Shown here one piece after another: positions 1 through 8,709 of a DNA stretch of 64,000 nucleotides (position 1 is its first letter; every line of letters starts with the position of its first letter). The translations under genes were made by a program, and so were the position numbers. The notes under the pieces are model-generated. The model worked only from the letters and a program-made list of their open reading frames with translations. It was not told the origin of the DNA and did not search any database. Origin of the DNA: CAYWBU01 sp942491525 (lineage in GTDB: Bacteria; Desulfobacterota; Desulfomonilia; UBA1062); NCBI GenBank assembly GCA_942491525.1, contig CALOBW010000064.1:62001-126000 (forward strand), in the 5' to 3' direction.

Positions 1-140
1 GGGCCGATATTTCCAAGCTGACCCGTATTGTGGGCTGGCAGCCCAAGGTCAGCTTTGAAGTTGGCATTCCGGAAACCGTGGCTTACTATGATGATAAACG
101 CGATTTTTACTGGCATGATGTGAGCAGTGATGAAAGTTAA
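1..140 (+). CDS. C-terminal end of an NAD-dependent sugar epimerase/dehydratase (5' part outside window)
   Basis: Only the last 45 codons are present, read in the frame that starts at base 3 and stops at TAA 138-140. The tail (GWQPKVSFEVGIPETVAYY) matches the usual C-terminal helix of extended short-chain dehydrogenases such as UDP-glucose 4-epimerase or GDP-mannose dehydratase, where a G-W-x-P-x-x-x-x-x-x-G-I-x-x-T pattern is typical. It overlaps the start of the following aminotransferase gene, so the two are translationally coupled and belong to a nucleotide-sugar pathway. The exact substrate cannot be judged from the tail. Confidence 0.7.
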   Translation, partial: ADISKLTRIVGWQPKVSFEVGIPETVAYYDDKRDFYWHDVSSDES

Positions 141-1227
141 ATTTTTCGATTTCTCTCCCGAGATTGATCAGCTGGGTGACGCCATCAGCGCCACCATCGA
201 AAGGGTTGTGCGCTCGGGACGTTATATTTTGGGGCCTGAGCTGCAGCAGCTTGAAGAGCGTTTTGCCCACATGTGTGCGGCAGACCAGGCTGTTGGTGTG
301 GCTTCGGGTACGGATGCTCTTTTCCTGGCCTTGAAGGCATTCGGTGTAGGTCCGGGCGATGAGGTTATCACCGTTGCCAACACCTTTGCGGCTACGGCCC
401 TGGCCATTATCTATACCGGCGCCACCCCGGTATTTGTCGACATTCAGGAAGACTCTTTCCTGATTGACGTTGATCAGATCGAGGGCGCCATAACTGAACG
501 GACCAAGGCGATTATTCCGGTTCATCTCTACGGCTGCTGTGCTGACATGGATGCCATCATGCAGATTGCAGAGCGCCATGGGCTTTATGTGCTCGAAGAT
601 GCCTGTCAGGCTCATACCGCGCTCTATAAGGGGCGTAGGGCCGGTTCCCTCGGGCATGCCGCTGCCTTCAGCTTCTATCCCACCAAAAACCTGGGCGCCT
701 ATGGCGATGCCGGCATCATCACGGTTAATGATCCGGATATTTACCGAAAGTTGAAGCTGCTGCGTAACTATGGTCAGGTCGACCGTTATCACTATGAACT
801 GGCCGGTTACAACTCGCGCCTTGATGAAGTTCAGGCCGCGATTCTCAATTTGAAGATGGATTATCTGGAGGAGTGGACAGCCAGGCGTCAGAAAATAGCC
901 AAGCTTTATGATGAGGGGTTGGCTGGTTTTAACTTGGTTGCCGGCCGCATGCATGAGGGCTCAAATCATGTCTACCATCTATATGTGATGGCCACAGATA
1001 AGCGTGACACTCTTATGGAACATCTTGAGAGCAAGGGTATCGGCACTCTCATTCACTACCCGGTTCCGCTTCACAAACAGCCGGCCTTTGCCGCTGCGCG
1101 TGAGCATGGGCACCAGAAGTATACCATGCTGCGTTCCGGTCAGATCATGAGTCTCCCTATGCACCCCTGGATCAGTGATCAGCAGGCGGCATACTTGATT
1201 AAGACCGTGCGGAGCTTCCTTAGTTGA
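130..1227 (+). CDS. DegT/DnrJ/EryC1/StrS family PLP-dependent sugar aminotransferase
   Basis: A full-length (365 aa) member of the fold-type I sugar aminotransferase family. The PLP lysine is in SFYPTKNLGAYGDAG (about K186) and the PLP-ring aspartate in LEDACQAH (about D157); the N-terminal ASGTDAL segment binds the cofactor phosphate. These enzymes transfer an amino group from glutamate to a keto-sugar nucleotide (for example to make dTDP-3-amino sugars or UDP-4-amino sugars). The ATG at 130 is chosen; a GTG one codon upstream is possible. It overlaps the epimerase end by 11 bases and the next gene by 4, which supports one operon for an amino sugar of a surface glycan. Confidence 0.9.
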   Translation: MKVKFFDFSPEIDQLGDAISATIERVVRSGRYILGPELQQLEERFAHMCAADQAVGVASGTDALFLALKAFGVGPGDEVITVANTFAATALAIIYTGATPVFVDIQEDSFLIDVDQIEGAITERTKAIIPVHLYGCCADMDAIMQIAERHGLYVLEDACQAHTALYKGRRAGSLGHAAAFSFYPTKNLGAYGDAGIITVNDPDIYRKLKLLRNYGQVDRYHYELAGYNSRLDEVQAAILNLKMDYLEEWTARRQKIAKLYDEGLAGFNLVAGRMHEGSNHVYHLYVMATDKRDTLMEHLESKGIGTLIHYPVPLHKQPAFAAAREHGHQKYTMLRSGQIMSLPMHPWISDQQAAYLIKTVRSFLS

Positions 1228-2327
1228 AGATCTGCATCGCCATCGAGAAGTTTGACCCCTCTACCGGGGGAGCCGAGCGTTACTGTTGGGATCTGGCGCA
1301 TTTTCTGGTTGGTCGTGGTCATCAGGTGGCCGTCATCTGTATGCGTGGTGTGGATCCTGAAGAGAGGCGCATCGAGGTCAAACGCGTCAAGACCATCAGG
1401 TTTCCACAGGGGCTGCGTCATCTCTCCTTTGCCATTGCGCACTGGCGTATGGCTAAACAGATGGATGATTACTTGCACTTTGGTGTGGGCAATACCTTTT
1501 ATATGGATATCTATCAGTCGCATGGCGGGCTTCATCGGGCCTGGTTTAAGCGCGAGAGTCTGCGTCTGCCGGCATATCGTAGGGTGTTTATGCGCTTCAT
1601 CAAGCGCCTGAGTCTGAAGGATATGGTTCAGCGCGGCCTTGAGTGGTGGATCTTTAGAGTTACCCGTCCTGAGATTATATCCATCTCCAGGATGGTCGGT
1701 CAGGATTATATGACCTGGTTTGATTATCCGGCAGATAAGATCACCCTGGTGCCCAATGGTATTGATACTGCTAAGTTTTCGCCGGCCAAGTCGGCGCATG
1801 CTGCTGAAGTTCGTAAACAGTATGGCCTGAGCGGAGATGAGTTTGTCTTCTGTTTTGTGGCTCAAAATATGATTCTCAAGGGCTTCAGACTGCTCGTGGA
1901 GGCCGTGCGTGACCTGAATATGCCGTTTAAAGTTCTGGTTGTGGGTCCGGCTGATCAGGCGGCCGAGAAGCTGGCATCAACCTGTCCCGGGCGCTTTGTC
2001 TTTGCCGGCAAGGTTGCGGGGATGGACAGAATCTACCCGGCTTGTGATGCATTGGTTCATCCGACCTACTATGATGCCTGCTCGCTGGTGGTGCTGGAAT
2101 CGCTGGCCTCCGGTATTCCGGTGATAACAACTACGGCCAATGGTGCCAGCATGTATCTGGATCAGGTGAGCGGGATTGTGATTCCCCCGGCAGATGTTGA
2201 GGCTTTGAAAAGTGCCATGCAGAGTATTATGCAGTTTAAACCCGAGGAGATGCCCGAGCATAGCTTCGTGGATCAGGATATGGTATTTGGCGAAGTTGAA
2301 AAGATTATGCAAAAGGTGAAAGGATAG
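1224..2327 (+). CDS. Family 4 (GT-B) glycosyltransferase, WaaG/RfaG-like
   Basis: A 367 aa retaining glycosyltransferase. The N-terminal half has the acceptor-side pattern (FDPSTGGAERY, like the WaaG opening) and the C-terminal half the nucleotide-sugar pattern PNGIDTAKF, then HPTYYDACSLVVLESLASG, which is the E-x7-E region of the family. The sequence resembles LPS core glucosyltransferase I (WaaG) more than generic GT4 enzymes, but the identity of the sugar is not provable. Start is TTG 1224, overlapping the aminotransferase stop (TTGA), so translation is coupled. It probably adds a hexose to an LPS core or surface polysaccharide at the inner membrane. Confidence 0.85.
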   Translation: MKICIAIEKFDPSTGGAERYCWDLAHFLVGRGHQVAVICMRGVDPEERRIEVKRVKTIRFPQGLRHLSFAIAHWRMAKQMDDYLHFGVGNTFYMDIYQSHGGLHRAWFKRESLRLPAYRRVFMRFIKRLSLKDMVQRGLEWWIFRVTRPEIISISRMVGQDYMTWFDYPADKITLVPNGIDTAKFSPAKSAHAAEVRKQYGLSGDEFVFCFVAQNMILKGFRLLVEAVRDLNMPFKVLVVGPADQAAEKLASTCPGRFVFAGKVAGMDRIYPACDALVHPTYYDACSLVVLESLASGIPVITTTANGASMYLDQVSGIVIPPADVEALKSAMQSIMQFKPEEMPEHSFVDQDMVFGEVEKIMQKVKG

Positions 2328-2329
2328 AT

Positions 2330-2971
2330 ATGCGAGCTGTCAAACGTTTTATTCAGCGCACATATTATGATGTGATCAAACGTAAGTTGAACTCCAGCAA
2401 AAGGGGTATCAGCCGTTTTTTTATTAATATGCGCAATAAACTGGTGTTTGGTCACTATGGCCGCAAGGTGCACTGGGATGCCGGAATCATTTTTGAGTCT
2501 CCCTATAATATTTCGGTAGGCGATAAGTGTCGCATCAAACGTGGTGTCGAGATCTACGCTGACCCGTGGGGTGATGACAAGGACAAGATCACGCTGAAGA
2601 TCGGTAATAACGTCTCCATCAATGAGGGTACCTTTATCAATGCTCACAACTATGTTGAGATTGGAGACGGCACACTCTTGGGGAAACGAGTTCTTCTGGC
2701 CGACACTAAGCATAACTTTAAGGATCCCACCAAGTCGGTAAAGGAAAATCCTGTTTCGCTGGAGGATCCCATTATCATAGGCGAGGGTTGTGGCATCGGC
2801 TTTAATGCTTTTATCTTCCCTGGAGTAACTCTAGGAAAACACTCCATTGTTAGTGCTAATGCTGTTGTTGTTAGAGATGTTCCTGCCTATAGTATCGTGG
2901 CTGGTAATCCAGCCAAGGTTGTACGGCGTTATGATTTTGATAAAGGCAAGTGGGTCAGGGGAGATGAGTAG
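2330..2971 (+). CDS. Left-handed beta-helix (hexapeptide) acyltransferase 1
   Basis: 213 aa. The region from about residue 50 to 195 has the hexapeptide-repeat rhythm ([LIV]-G-x4), e.g. IGNNVSINEGTFINAHN, IGEGCGIG, IFPGVTLGKHSIVSANAVV, closing with the V-x-A-G-N-P-A-K-V motif of the acetyltransferase family. Such trimeric enzymes move an acyl group from acyl-CoA to a sugar hydroxyl or amine. The N-terminal 45 residues are basic. The C-terminus (RRYDFDKGKWV) is shared with the next two genes, so the three are paralogues. Start ATG 2330 follows the previous stop directly, with an AAAGGA ribosome site. Confidence 0.85.
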   Translation: MRAVKRFIQRTYYDVIKRKLNSSKRGISRFFINMRNKLVFGHYGRKVHWDAGIIFESPYNISVGDKCRIKRGVEIYADPWGDDKDKITLKIGNNVSINEGTFINAHNYVEIGDGTLLGKRVLLADTKHNFKDPTKSVKENPVSLEDPIIIGEGCGIGFNAFIFPGVTLGKHSIVSANAVVVRDVPAYSIVAGNPAKVVRRYDFDKGKWVRGDE

Positions 2972-3528
2972 TGTTTAAATTATTCAGGAACCTTAAACTG
3001 AGGTTGGCCTGTCAGAAATTTGGCCACGGCAATATTGTGGACAGAGATGTTAATGTTGTGCACGGCAAATATGTCTCTATTGGCGACAATGTGACGATTC
3101 ATAAGGATACTCTGATTCATGTAGCTGCCAAGGATAAGAAAGTTAAGGATCCGATCGTTAAGATTGGCAACAATGTGCACCTGAGTTTCAGGACCTGGAT
3201 TGCTGCCCGCGTCGGCATCACAATTGGTGATGATGTCGGCATTGCTCCCAATGTGGTATTGCAGGACTATATTCATGATTATCAGGATATTAATGTTCCG
3301 ATCCAGAATCAGCCCCTTGTAGGAGAGGCGCCCATTGTGATCGAGAGCGGCTGTGTTCTTTCAGCTAATGTGGTGGTTGTGCCCGGCGTTACCATTGGAC
3401 GCAACTCCATGATCGGGGCCAATGCGGTCGTGACTTGTGACATTCCGCCTTATAGCTTGGCTGTTGGAGCACCAGCTAAGGTGATTAGATGCTATGACCT
3501 CGAATTAGGACAGTGGGTCTCTTGCTAA
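2971..3528 (+). CDS. Left-handed beta-helix (hexapeptide) acyltransferase 2
   Basis: 185 aa, second of three consecutive hexapeptide acyltransferases. Hexapeptide repeats run from about residue 30 to 170 (IGDNVTIHKDTLIHV, IGDDVGIAPNVVLQ, VVVPGVTIGRNSMIGANAVV) and end in AVGAPAKVIRCYD. The catalytic-type histidine probably lies in YIHDYQD, at the position where maltose/galactoside acetyltransferases keep an H. Starts with GTG at 2971, sharing one base with the preceding stop, so it is coupled to gene 1. It is shorter at the N-terminus than its neighbours. The substrate is unknown; O-acetylation of a glycan repeat unit is the likely role. Confidence 0.83.
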   Translation: MFKLFRNLKLRLACQKFGHGNIVDRDVNVVHGKYVSIGDNVTIHKDTLIHVAAKDKKVKDPIVKIGNNVHLSFRTWIAARVGITIGDDVGIAPNVVLQDYIHDYQDINVPIQNQPLVGEAPIVIESGCVLSANVVVVPGVTIGRNSMIGANAVVTCDIPPYSLAVGAPAKVIRCYDLELGQWVSC

Positions 3529-3539
3529 CGGGGTTACGC

Positions 3540-4169
3540 GTGGGTTTGTGGAAGTTTAAAATTCAAAATTATCGTAAAGGTGTACGGATTGGCCAGGGGT
3601 TATCAATTAACCATGTTAATAATATTGATGTTGGTTCAAGGGTCCGATTTGGTCGCAACGTGACAGTCAGAATTAATCGATTAGGTGTTAAGAAAAGATT
3701 GATCAATGGTAAGATTGTCCAGATTGCGAGTGATTGCATTATTCAAGATTCGTCGTTGTTGTTAGTTGAAGTTTCAAAGGATAATCTTGATAAGATGGTT
3801 TTATCGATAGGTGATAATGTGACGCTGGGGGCCAATAGTCAAGTGTCGGCCAAGTGTTCGGTGGTGATATCGGACAATGTTCTTTTGGCCCCCAATGTTT
3901 ATATTTCAGATCACGATCACGTATATGAGGATATTAGCCGCCCAATTAATTTGCAGGGAAACACTGCAGGGCGTATGTTGAAGATCGGCCAGTCTAGCTG
4001 GATCGGCCGGAATGCCTGTGTGATGGCCAATGTTGGTTGTCACAGTGTTATTGGGGCCAACTCTGTTGTTACGCATGATATTCCTGATTATTGCGTTGCC
4101 GTGGGTATTCCGGCAAGAGTTGTTAAACGGTACGATGCGTCTCTGGGTGAGTGGGTCAGGAATGTTTAG
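3540..4169 (+). CDS. Left-handed beta-helix (hexapeptide) acyltransferase 3, AT-rich
   Basis: About 209 aa, third hexapeptide acyltransferase of the set: IGDNVTLGANSQVSAKC, VLLAPNVYISDHDHVYED (with the expected HDH catalytic-type histidines), IGRNACVMANVGCHSVIG, and the C-terminal GIPARVVKRYDASLGEWV. The start is unclear: GTG 3540 has a GGGG stretch at proper distance; GTG 3513 would overlap the previous gene by 16 bases. Base use differs from most of the window: my hand count for 3541-3720 is 66 G+C of 180 (37 percent), against 35 of 60 in 33361-33420. This suggests recent acquisition or cassette exchange within the polysaccharide locus. Confidence 0.8.
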   Translation: MGLWKFKIQNYRKGVRIGQGLSINHVNNIDVGSRVRFGRNVTVRINRLGVKKRLINGKIVQIASDCIIQDSSLLLVEVSKDNLDKMVLSIGDNVTLGANSQVSAKCSVVISDNVLLAPNVYISDHDHVYEDISRPINLQGNTAGRMLKIGQSSWIGRNACVMANVGCHSVIGANSVVTHDIPDYCVAVGIPARVVKRYDASLGEWVRNV

Positions 4170-5154
4170 GCTACTGGTTCTGATCCAGGGAGAAATTGTG
4201 GCGGCAAGCCGCTATCGCATTTTGCAGTATCTGCCGTATCTCGAAGAACATGGCGTTAAGAGTGACATCCGACAGTTTCCTGATACTTTGTCTGAGTACT
4301 GGCGTTTGTTGCGCGATCTGCCGGATTATGATGCGGTATTTGTCCAGCGTAAGCGTTTCCATTTTCCGGTTTTGCAGCTTTTTAGGTTGCGGGCCAATCG
4401 CGTGATCTTTGATCTTGATGATGCCCTGATGTACAAGAATTCTCTGGCCAGGTCTCCCTATTCGCGGACCCGGGAGCGGCGTTTCCGCAATATGATTATG
4501 CGTTGCGATCATATTCTGGCTGGCAACTCTTTTCTGATGGAGAAGTGCAAGGATTTAAATCCGGCGGTGACCCTGATGCCTTCGTCGATCCCGGCTGACC
4601 GCTACAGTCTCAAAGATTATACTGTTGAGAAAGAAGTTGTTATCATTGGCTGGATCGGAGACCATGGCAGTATTCACTACCTGGAGCGTATGATTCCGGT
4701 CTGGGATGAAATTGCCCGGCGTTACCCTGGCAAGGTGGAGCTTAAGATTATCTGTGATACCTTCTTTGACTGTGAAATGATGCCGGTCCGAAAGGTTCAG
4801 TGGTCGTCCGATACCGAGATTGAGGAGTTGAAGGATATTGATATCGGGGTGATGCCGCTGCTTGATGATCCGTGGTCGTGGGGTAAGTGCGGCCTTAAGA
4901 TTCTGCAGTACTTTGGCGTTGGTGTGCCTGCTGTCTGTACCCCGGTGGGTGTCAATCGGGATGTGGTTACCCCCGGTGTCAACGGATACTGGGCTCTGAC
5001 TGATGTTGAGTGGATTGAAAATCTCTCCCGGCTTATTGAAAATGGTGTCGATGGTCGTCAGCAAATGGGGCTTGCCGGTCGTCAGGCTTTGGATGAAGGC
5101 TATACCCGTGAATCCAATGAACCCAGGATTTTAAAGGTGATTGTAGGACAATGA
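4162..5154 (+). CDS. Glycosyltransferase, GT-B fold (family 1/4)
   Basis: 330 aa. Residues 1-150 form a first Rossmann-like half with VIFDLDDALMYKN, a motif common in GT4-type proteins of polysaccharide loci; the second half has IGWIGDHGSIHYL and the sugar-nucleotide site around DIGVMPLLDDPWSWGKCGLKIL followed by GVPAVCTPVG. ATG 4162 is preferred: it overlaps the acyltransferase stop by 8 bases and opens with a hydrophobic strand, while the upstream in-frame extension only reads through the neighbouring gene. Next gene overlaps by ATGA. It likely builds one linkage of the glycan; donor and acceptor unknown. Confidence 0.83.
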   Translation: MFRLLVLIQGEIVAASRYRILQYLPYLEEHGVKSDIRQFPDTLSEYWRLLRDLPDYDAVFVQRKRFHFPVLQLFRLRANRVIFDLDDALMYKNSLARSPYSRTRERRFRNMIMRCDHILAGNSFLMEKCKDLNPAVTLMPSSIPADRYSLKDYTVEKEVVIIGWIGDHGSIHYLERMIPVWDEIARRYPGKVELKIICDTFFDCEMMPVRKVQWSSDTEIEELKDIDIGVMPLLDDPWSWGKCGLKILQYFGVGVPAVCTPVGVNRDVVTPGVNGYWALTDVEWIENLSRLIENGVDGRQQMGLAGRQALDEGYTRESNEPRILKVIVGQ

Positions 5155-6017
5155 AGGTCAGTGTCGTAATACCGGTTTACAATGCAGAAAAATATATCGC
5201 CCAGACCATAGAGTCGGCGCTGAATCAGAGTCTCAATGATCACGAGGTGATCGTGATCAATGATGGATCAACGGATGGGTCCGAGGCCGAGATTGCTAAA
5301 TATGAAGATTCGATCACATATATCCCCCAATCCAATGCTGGGGTATCCCTGGCGCGTAACGCCGGCATTCTGGCTGCCAAGGGAGACTATGTGGCCTTTC
5401 TGGACCAGGATGATCTTTTTTTGCCGACCAAGCTTAAATGTATGAGTGCATTCCTTGACCAGCATCAGGAGTGCTGCATGGTATACAGTGGTGTGGACCG
5501 GATCGATGAGCATGGAGAGCTTCTGCCCTCAAAGGATGTGGACATCTATGAAGGAGACATCTTTCCTCTGTTAGTTGAGAAGAGTCACATCGCACCATCC
5601 ATGGTTGTCTGTCGCAGGGATGTTTTGCTTGAGGTAGGCATGTTCAGTGAGCGATTCTCCTCTGAGGGTGAGGACTATGATCTTTTTATGCGTATGGCCC
5701 GTAAGGGACATTGCGGATTTGTCCCGGAGCGGTTGGTTCAATATCGGGTTCACCCAACTAACACTTGCAAGGAGAAGCAGGGCATTGCTCCCTATCGTTA
5801 TGAAGAAATAATTAATATGCACGTTGATTATCTGTTTGATAATTATTCCGATGGGCGTAGCATCTATAAAAAGAGGATGACTAGGATCTGTCGAGATAAG
5901 GCTTTGATCGCCGCCGATCAGGGTGATTGGTCTCAGGTCTGGTTTTATATTAGAAAGGCCCTTGGTTTTAGTCCTTGGCGCTTGGATTTATTGAAAATTT
6001 TTTATAGGAGGCGGTAA
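5151..6017 (+). CDS. Family 2 glycosyltransferase (GT-A)
   Basis: 288 aa. Opens with the classic GT2 start VSVVIPVYNAEKYI, then VIVINDGSTDGS (nucleotide binding) and AFLDQDDLFLP, whose D-x-D-D provides the divalent-metal and donor-phosphate site. A second acidic motif, SEGEDYDLFMRMA, corresponds to the catalytic-base region (ED). No membrane segment, so it is a cytoplasmic or peripheral enzyme adding a sugar to a lipid-linked intermediate. Its ATG overlaps the previous stop (ATGA). The substrate cannot be inferred. Confidence 0.88.
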   Translation: MKVSVVIPVYNAEKYIAQTIESALNQSLNDHEVIVINDGSTDGSEAEIAKYEDSITYIPQSNAGVSLARNAGILAAKGDYVAFLDQDDLFLPTKLKCMSAFLDQHQECCMVYSGVDRIDEHGELLPSKDVDIYEGDIFPLLVEKSHIAPSMVVCRRDVLLEVGMFSERFSSEGEDYDLFMRMARKGHCGFVPERLVQYRVHPTNTCKEKQGIAPYRYEEIINMHVDYLFDNYSDGRSIYKKRMTRICRDKALIAADQGDWSQVWFYIRKALGFSPWRLDLLKIFYRRR

Positions 6018-6019
6018 CT

Positions 6020-6928
6020 GTGGCTTACTCTTTCAGTGTGGTTATTCCGCTTTATAATGGTGAGCGATTCATTGATCGCTGTTTTAATAGTCTAGTGGTT
6101 CAGACTATCGATGATTTTGAGGTAGTAATAGTCAATGATGGCTCCACGGATGGCTCGCGAGAGATTGTGGGGGCTTGGCGTGATAGATTCGGTGATCGAT
6201 TGGTCTATATCGAACAGGAGAATGCCGGGGCGTCTGCGGCGCGCAATGCTGCTATTAGGGCAGCTCAAGGTAAGTATATTAGCTTTTTGGATATTGATGA
6301 TGAATATGATCCCCGTAGGCTTGAGTGTTATCGTGAAAGATTTGAGCAGAATCCTGAGTATGGCGTGCTCTATTCGATACCTGTTGGGGTAGATGTGGAT
6401 GGTCGTGAGTTCTCATTTTACGATGTTAAGCGCTGTGTCACCCCGAGTGGTTGGGTTTACCGTGAACTGTGGGAGCGTCTCTGTGTAGTTCTAACGACCG
6501 TGGCCTGCCGCCGAGATTTGCTGGAGCAGGTCGGAGCCTTTGATCCAAAATTTAAGATCCTAGAGGATTGTGATTTGTGGTTACGTCTCTCGCTGGTTAC
6601 TAGATTTATGTTTGTTGACGAGATGCTCAGTAAGAATCATTATGTGCCCGGCAGCCTGTCGCGCGGTGCATCTCATGAGATTTTATGTTTTTATCGCCGA
6701 CAGCTCTGTCGCAAACATCATGATAATTTGCGTAATAATTTCTCTAATCCTTTAATCTATCAGAAGTTTCAGTCTGATGCTCTACTTGATCTTGCGGGTC
6801 GCAATTTAAAATCCGGCGATGTTAATGAGGCTTGTCGCAATTATGTTGCTGGATTTGTGAGGTATCCATTTAGGTTTAAGCCACTCTTTGGAATGATGAA
6901 ATGTGTGAGGGTTGCGTGTCTATCTTAA
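6020..6928 (+). CDS. Family 2 glycosyltransferase (GT-A), end of glycan cluster
   Basis: 302 aa, a second GT2 enzyme related to the preceding one: FSVVIPLYNGERFI, VVIVNDGSTDGS, SFLDIDDEYDP (metal-binding D-x-D-D) and ILEDCDLWLRLS (ED base region). Starts with GTG 6020 three bases after the previous stop, with the ribosome site AGGAGG at 6007-6012. The second half is AT-rich by eye. It is the last + strand gene of the polysaccharide cluster and converges with the decarboxylase gene, with only six bases between stops. Confidence 0.87.
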   Translation: MAYSFSVVIPLYNGERFIDRCFNSLVVQTIDDFEVVIVNDGSTDGSREIVGAWRDRFGDRLVYIEQENAGASAARNAAIRAAQGKYISFLDIDDEYDPRRLECYRERFEQNPEYGVLYSIPVGVDVDGREFSFYDVKRCVTPSGWVYRELWERLCVVLTTVACRRDLLEQVGAFDPKFKILEDCDLWLRLSLVTRFMFVDEMLSKNHYVPGSLSRGASHEILCFYRRQLCRKHHDNLRNNFSNPLIYQKFQSDALLDLAGRNLKSGDVNEACRNYVAGFVRYPFRFKPLFGMMKCVRVACLS

Positions 6929-6934
6929 AGAGGA

Positions 6935-8671
6935 TTAGACGTCGGAAGAAGCTGAAGCGACAGAGCAAACTCTATGCGCGTTATGGTTTTGGACGCAGTA
7001 CATACGGAATGCCATCTCTTTTTCAGTGTTGGGATTGACGGTTATGGCACGCAGTACAACTATTTTGCGTGGTGCGTAGCGGGTTGACTCCAGTCTGGTC
7101 CGTGATACGAATGATGTGTCGTGTTCTCGGATCGTCTTGTGCAGCTCAACGTTAAGGCGGCTGATCAAATTGTTGATTTTTGTAATTCTGGCTGAGTTTG
7201 CTTTGGGATCATGCTCCAGCTTATTCAGCTTTTCGCGCAGATCTTCAGGAATAAACCGATAGTTGATTATGAAAAGTTCCGGATTGTTGAGTAATTCAAA
7301 GCATGAGTCTGCCTTTATCAACTCTGCCATGCACTCCTGCAGCTCGCGGGCATGGTCGAAAATAATCTGATAGCCGCCCCGGCTGATGATTTTGAAAGCT
7401 GCCCAGGGTTTGAGGGCGGCAAATGGGCGCGATCCCTCGATGGAGAAGCGCCCCTGGTCAACAGATCCTTCACGGATGATGTAGTTGGATGTGTGGTAGA
7501 GACGCTTGGAGTCCTGAGGGTTCCTGAATAGGCAGATGCCCATGGAGTTCGGTGCATAGAGCAGTTTGTGGCCGTCAATGCAGACAGTGTCGCCTTTTTC
7601 GATACCGGTGAGTAATTCGGGTCCGCCGTTCATCAAGAGGGCGCCGCCGCCCCAGGCCGCATCAATGTGGTAGTGGGTGTCGAGTTCTCTGGCAATGTCT
7701 GCCAGCGCATTGAGGTCATCAATATTACCGGTTTCGGTGGTGCCGGCAATACCGACCAGAGCGATTATTTTTGTTGGCTGGCTGTGCGCAAGATCATCTT
7801 TTTTGATCTTATCAATAGTTAGTTTGAGCTTTTGTAGATCAATTTTATTGCTGATGGGTTCAACCGGAACCGTGATTACGCCATCTTCGCCGATGCCCAG
7901 GATGCTGCCGGCTTTGCGGATGGAGTAGTGGCCGCGCTTAGAAACCAATACAACTGCGCGGCGGTAGCCATAGTGCTGCAGGGCAGCATATACGCCCTCG
8001 GCGCGAATGCCTTTGAATCCGCGGCTGTCGGGCGGGAAGGCCTTTGCCAGCGCCAGCTGCAGGGCGGTCAGATTGGCAATGGTGCCATCTGAAGTGATAT
8101 TTCCCAGGGCAATCTGCTTGTTATGGATATTGCGGGAGTAAAAGTCGTCTGAACGATTAAATGCAAGACGGTGAATCCAGCAGAGCAGTTCGCGCTCGAC
8201 GAAGCTGGATGCCTTGGCGCTTTCTATCTTGACCTGATTCTGGTTGAGGCTGACAGAGAGCATCTCCAGTAGGATCATGAAATAGGGGATAGCGGATGTC
8301 ATATGACCGATGTAATAGGGGTTGGCCACCTTGACTGAGTGATTGACGACGTTGTTTTTGATCTCCTCAAGGACATCTTTGATCAGCATCGGTGAGTCTG
8401 GCAGGCTGGTGTTGTTAAATTTCTTTGCCAGGTCCTCCAGTGAGATCGAAGAGTGGATGCCGCCTTTTTCCTGAAAAAAGTCATGAATTATATCAAGTAG
8501 ATGCTCACCGAATTCAACGAAGCGGTCAGGTGAATCGGGCATGATGAAAAGTTTTTTGAGATACTCGGACGTCGTCGCTACTTCATTATGGGGGGGCAGT
8601 GGATTGCCCTTTTTTAGAGAGTTCACTTTAGACGCCTTCCTTTTGTTTTTACGGGATTTCGTATATATCAT
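6935..8671 (-). CDS. panP: PLP-dependent group II decarboxylase, probable aspartate 1-decarboxylase (PanP-like)
   Basis: 578 aa. Group II decarboxylase signatures: HIDAAWGGGALL (H335, D337 contact PLP) and DGHKLLYAPNSMG with the Schiff-base lysine about K369. VANPYYIGHMTSAIPYF near residue 116 and the long C-terminal part resemble the PanP family (pyridoxal-dependent aspartate decarboxylase that supplies beta-alanine for pantothenate in Vibrio and relatives) better than glutamate or tyrosine decarboxylases. The first 25 residues are very basic (KSRKNKRKASK) and no good ribosome site precedes the ATG, so a later start is possible. Family assignment is firm; substrate is inferred. Divergent from rsmI, convergent with the glycan cluster. 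Confidence 0.75.
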   Translation of the reverse strand: MIYTKSRKNKRKASKVNSLKKGNPLPPHNEVATTSEYLKKLFIMPDSPDRFVEFGEHLLDIIHDFFQEKGGIHSSISLEDLAKKFNNTSLPDSPMLIKDVLEEIKNNVVNHSVKVANPYYIGHMTSAIPYFMILLEMLSVSLNQNQVKIESAKASSFVERELLCWIHRLAFNRSDDFYSRNIHNKQIALGNITSDGTIANLTALQLALAKAFPPDSRGFKGIRAEGVYAALQHYGYRRAVVLVSKRGHYSIRKAGSILGIGEDGVITVPVEPISNKIDLQKLKLTIDKIKKDDLAHSQPTKIIALVGIAGTTETGNIDDLNALADIARELDTHYHIDAAWGGGALLMNGGPELLTGIEKGDTVCIDGHKLLYAPNSMGICLFRNPQDSKRLYHTSNYIIREGSVDQGRFSIEGSRPFAALKPWAAFKIISRGGYQIIFDHARELQECMAELIKADSCFELLNNPELFIINYRFIPEDLREKLNKLEHDPKANSARITKINNLISRLNVELHKTIREHDTSFVSRTRLESTRYAPRKIVVLRAITVNPNTEKEMAFRMYCVQNHNAHRVCSVASASSDV

Positions 8672-8709
8672 AGATATTACTGTGAACAGAAGGAGAAAAT
8701 CAGCGCCGC

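Noticed and set aside
49..954. 301-codon open frame on the - strand opposite the DegT gene
   Set aside because: No family pattern, and the + strand gene has full motif support; shadow frame.
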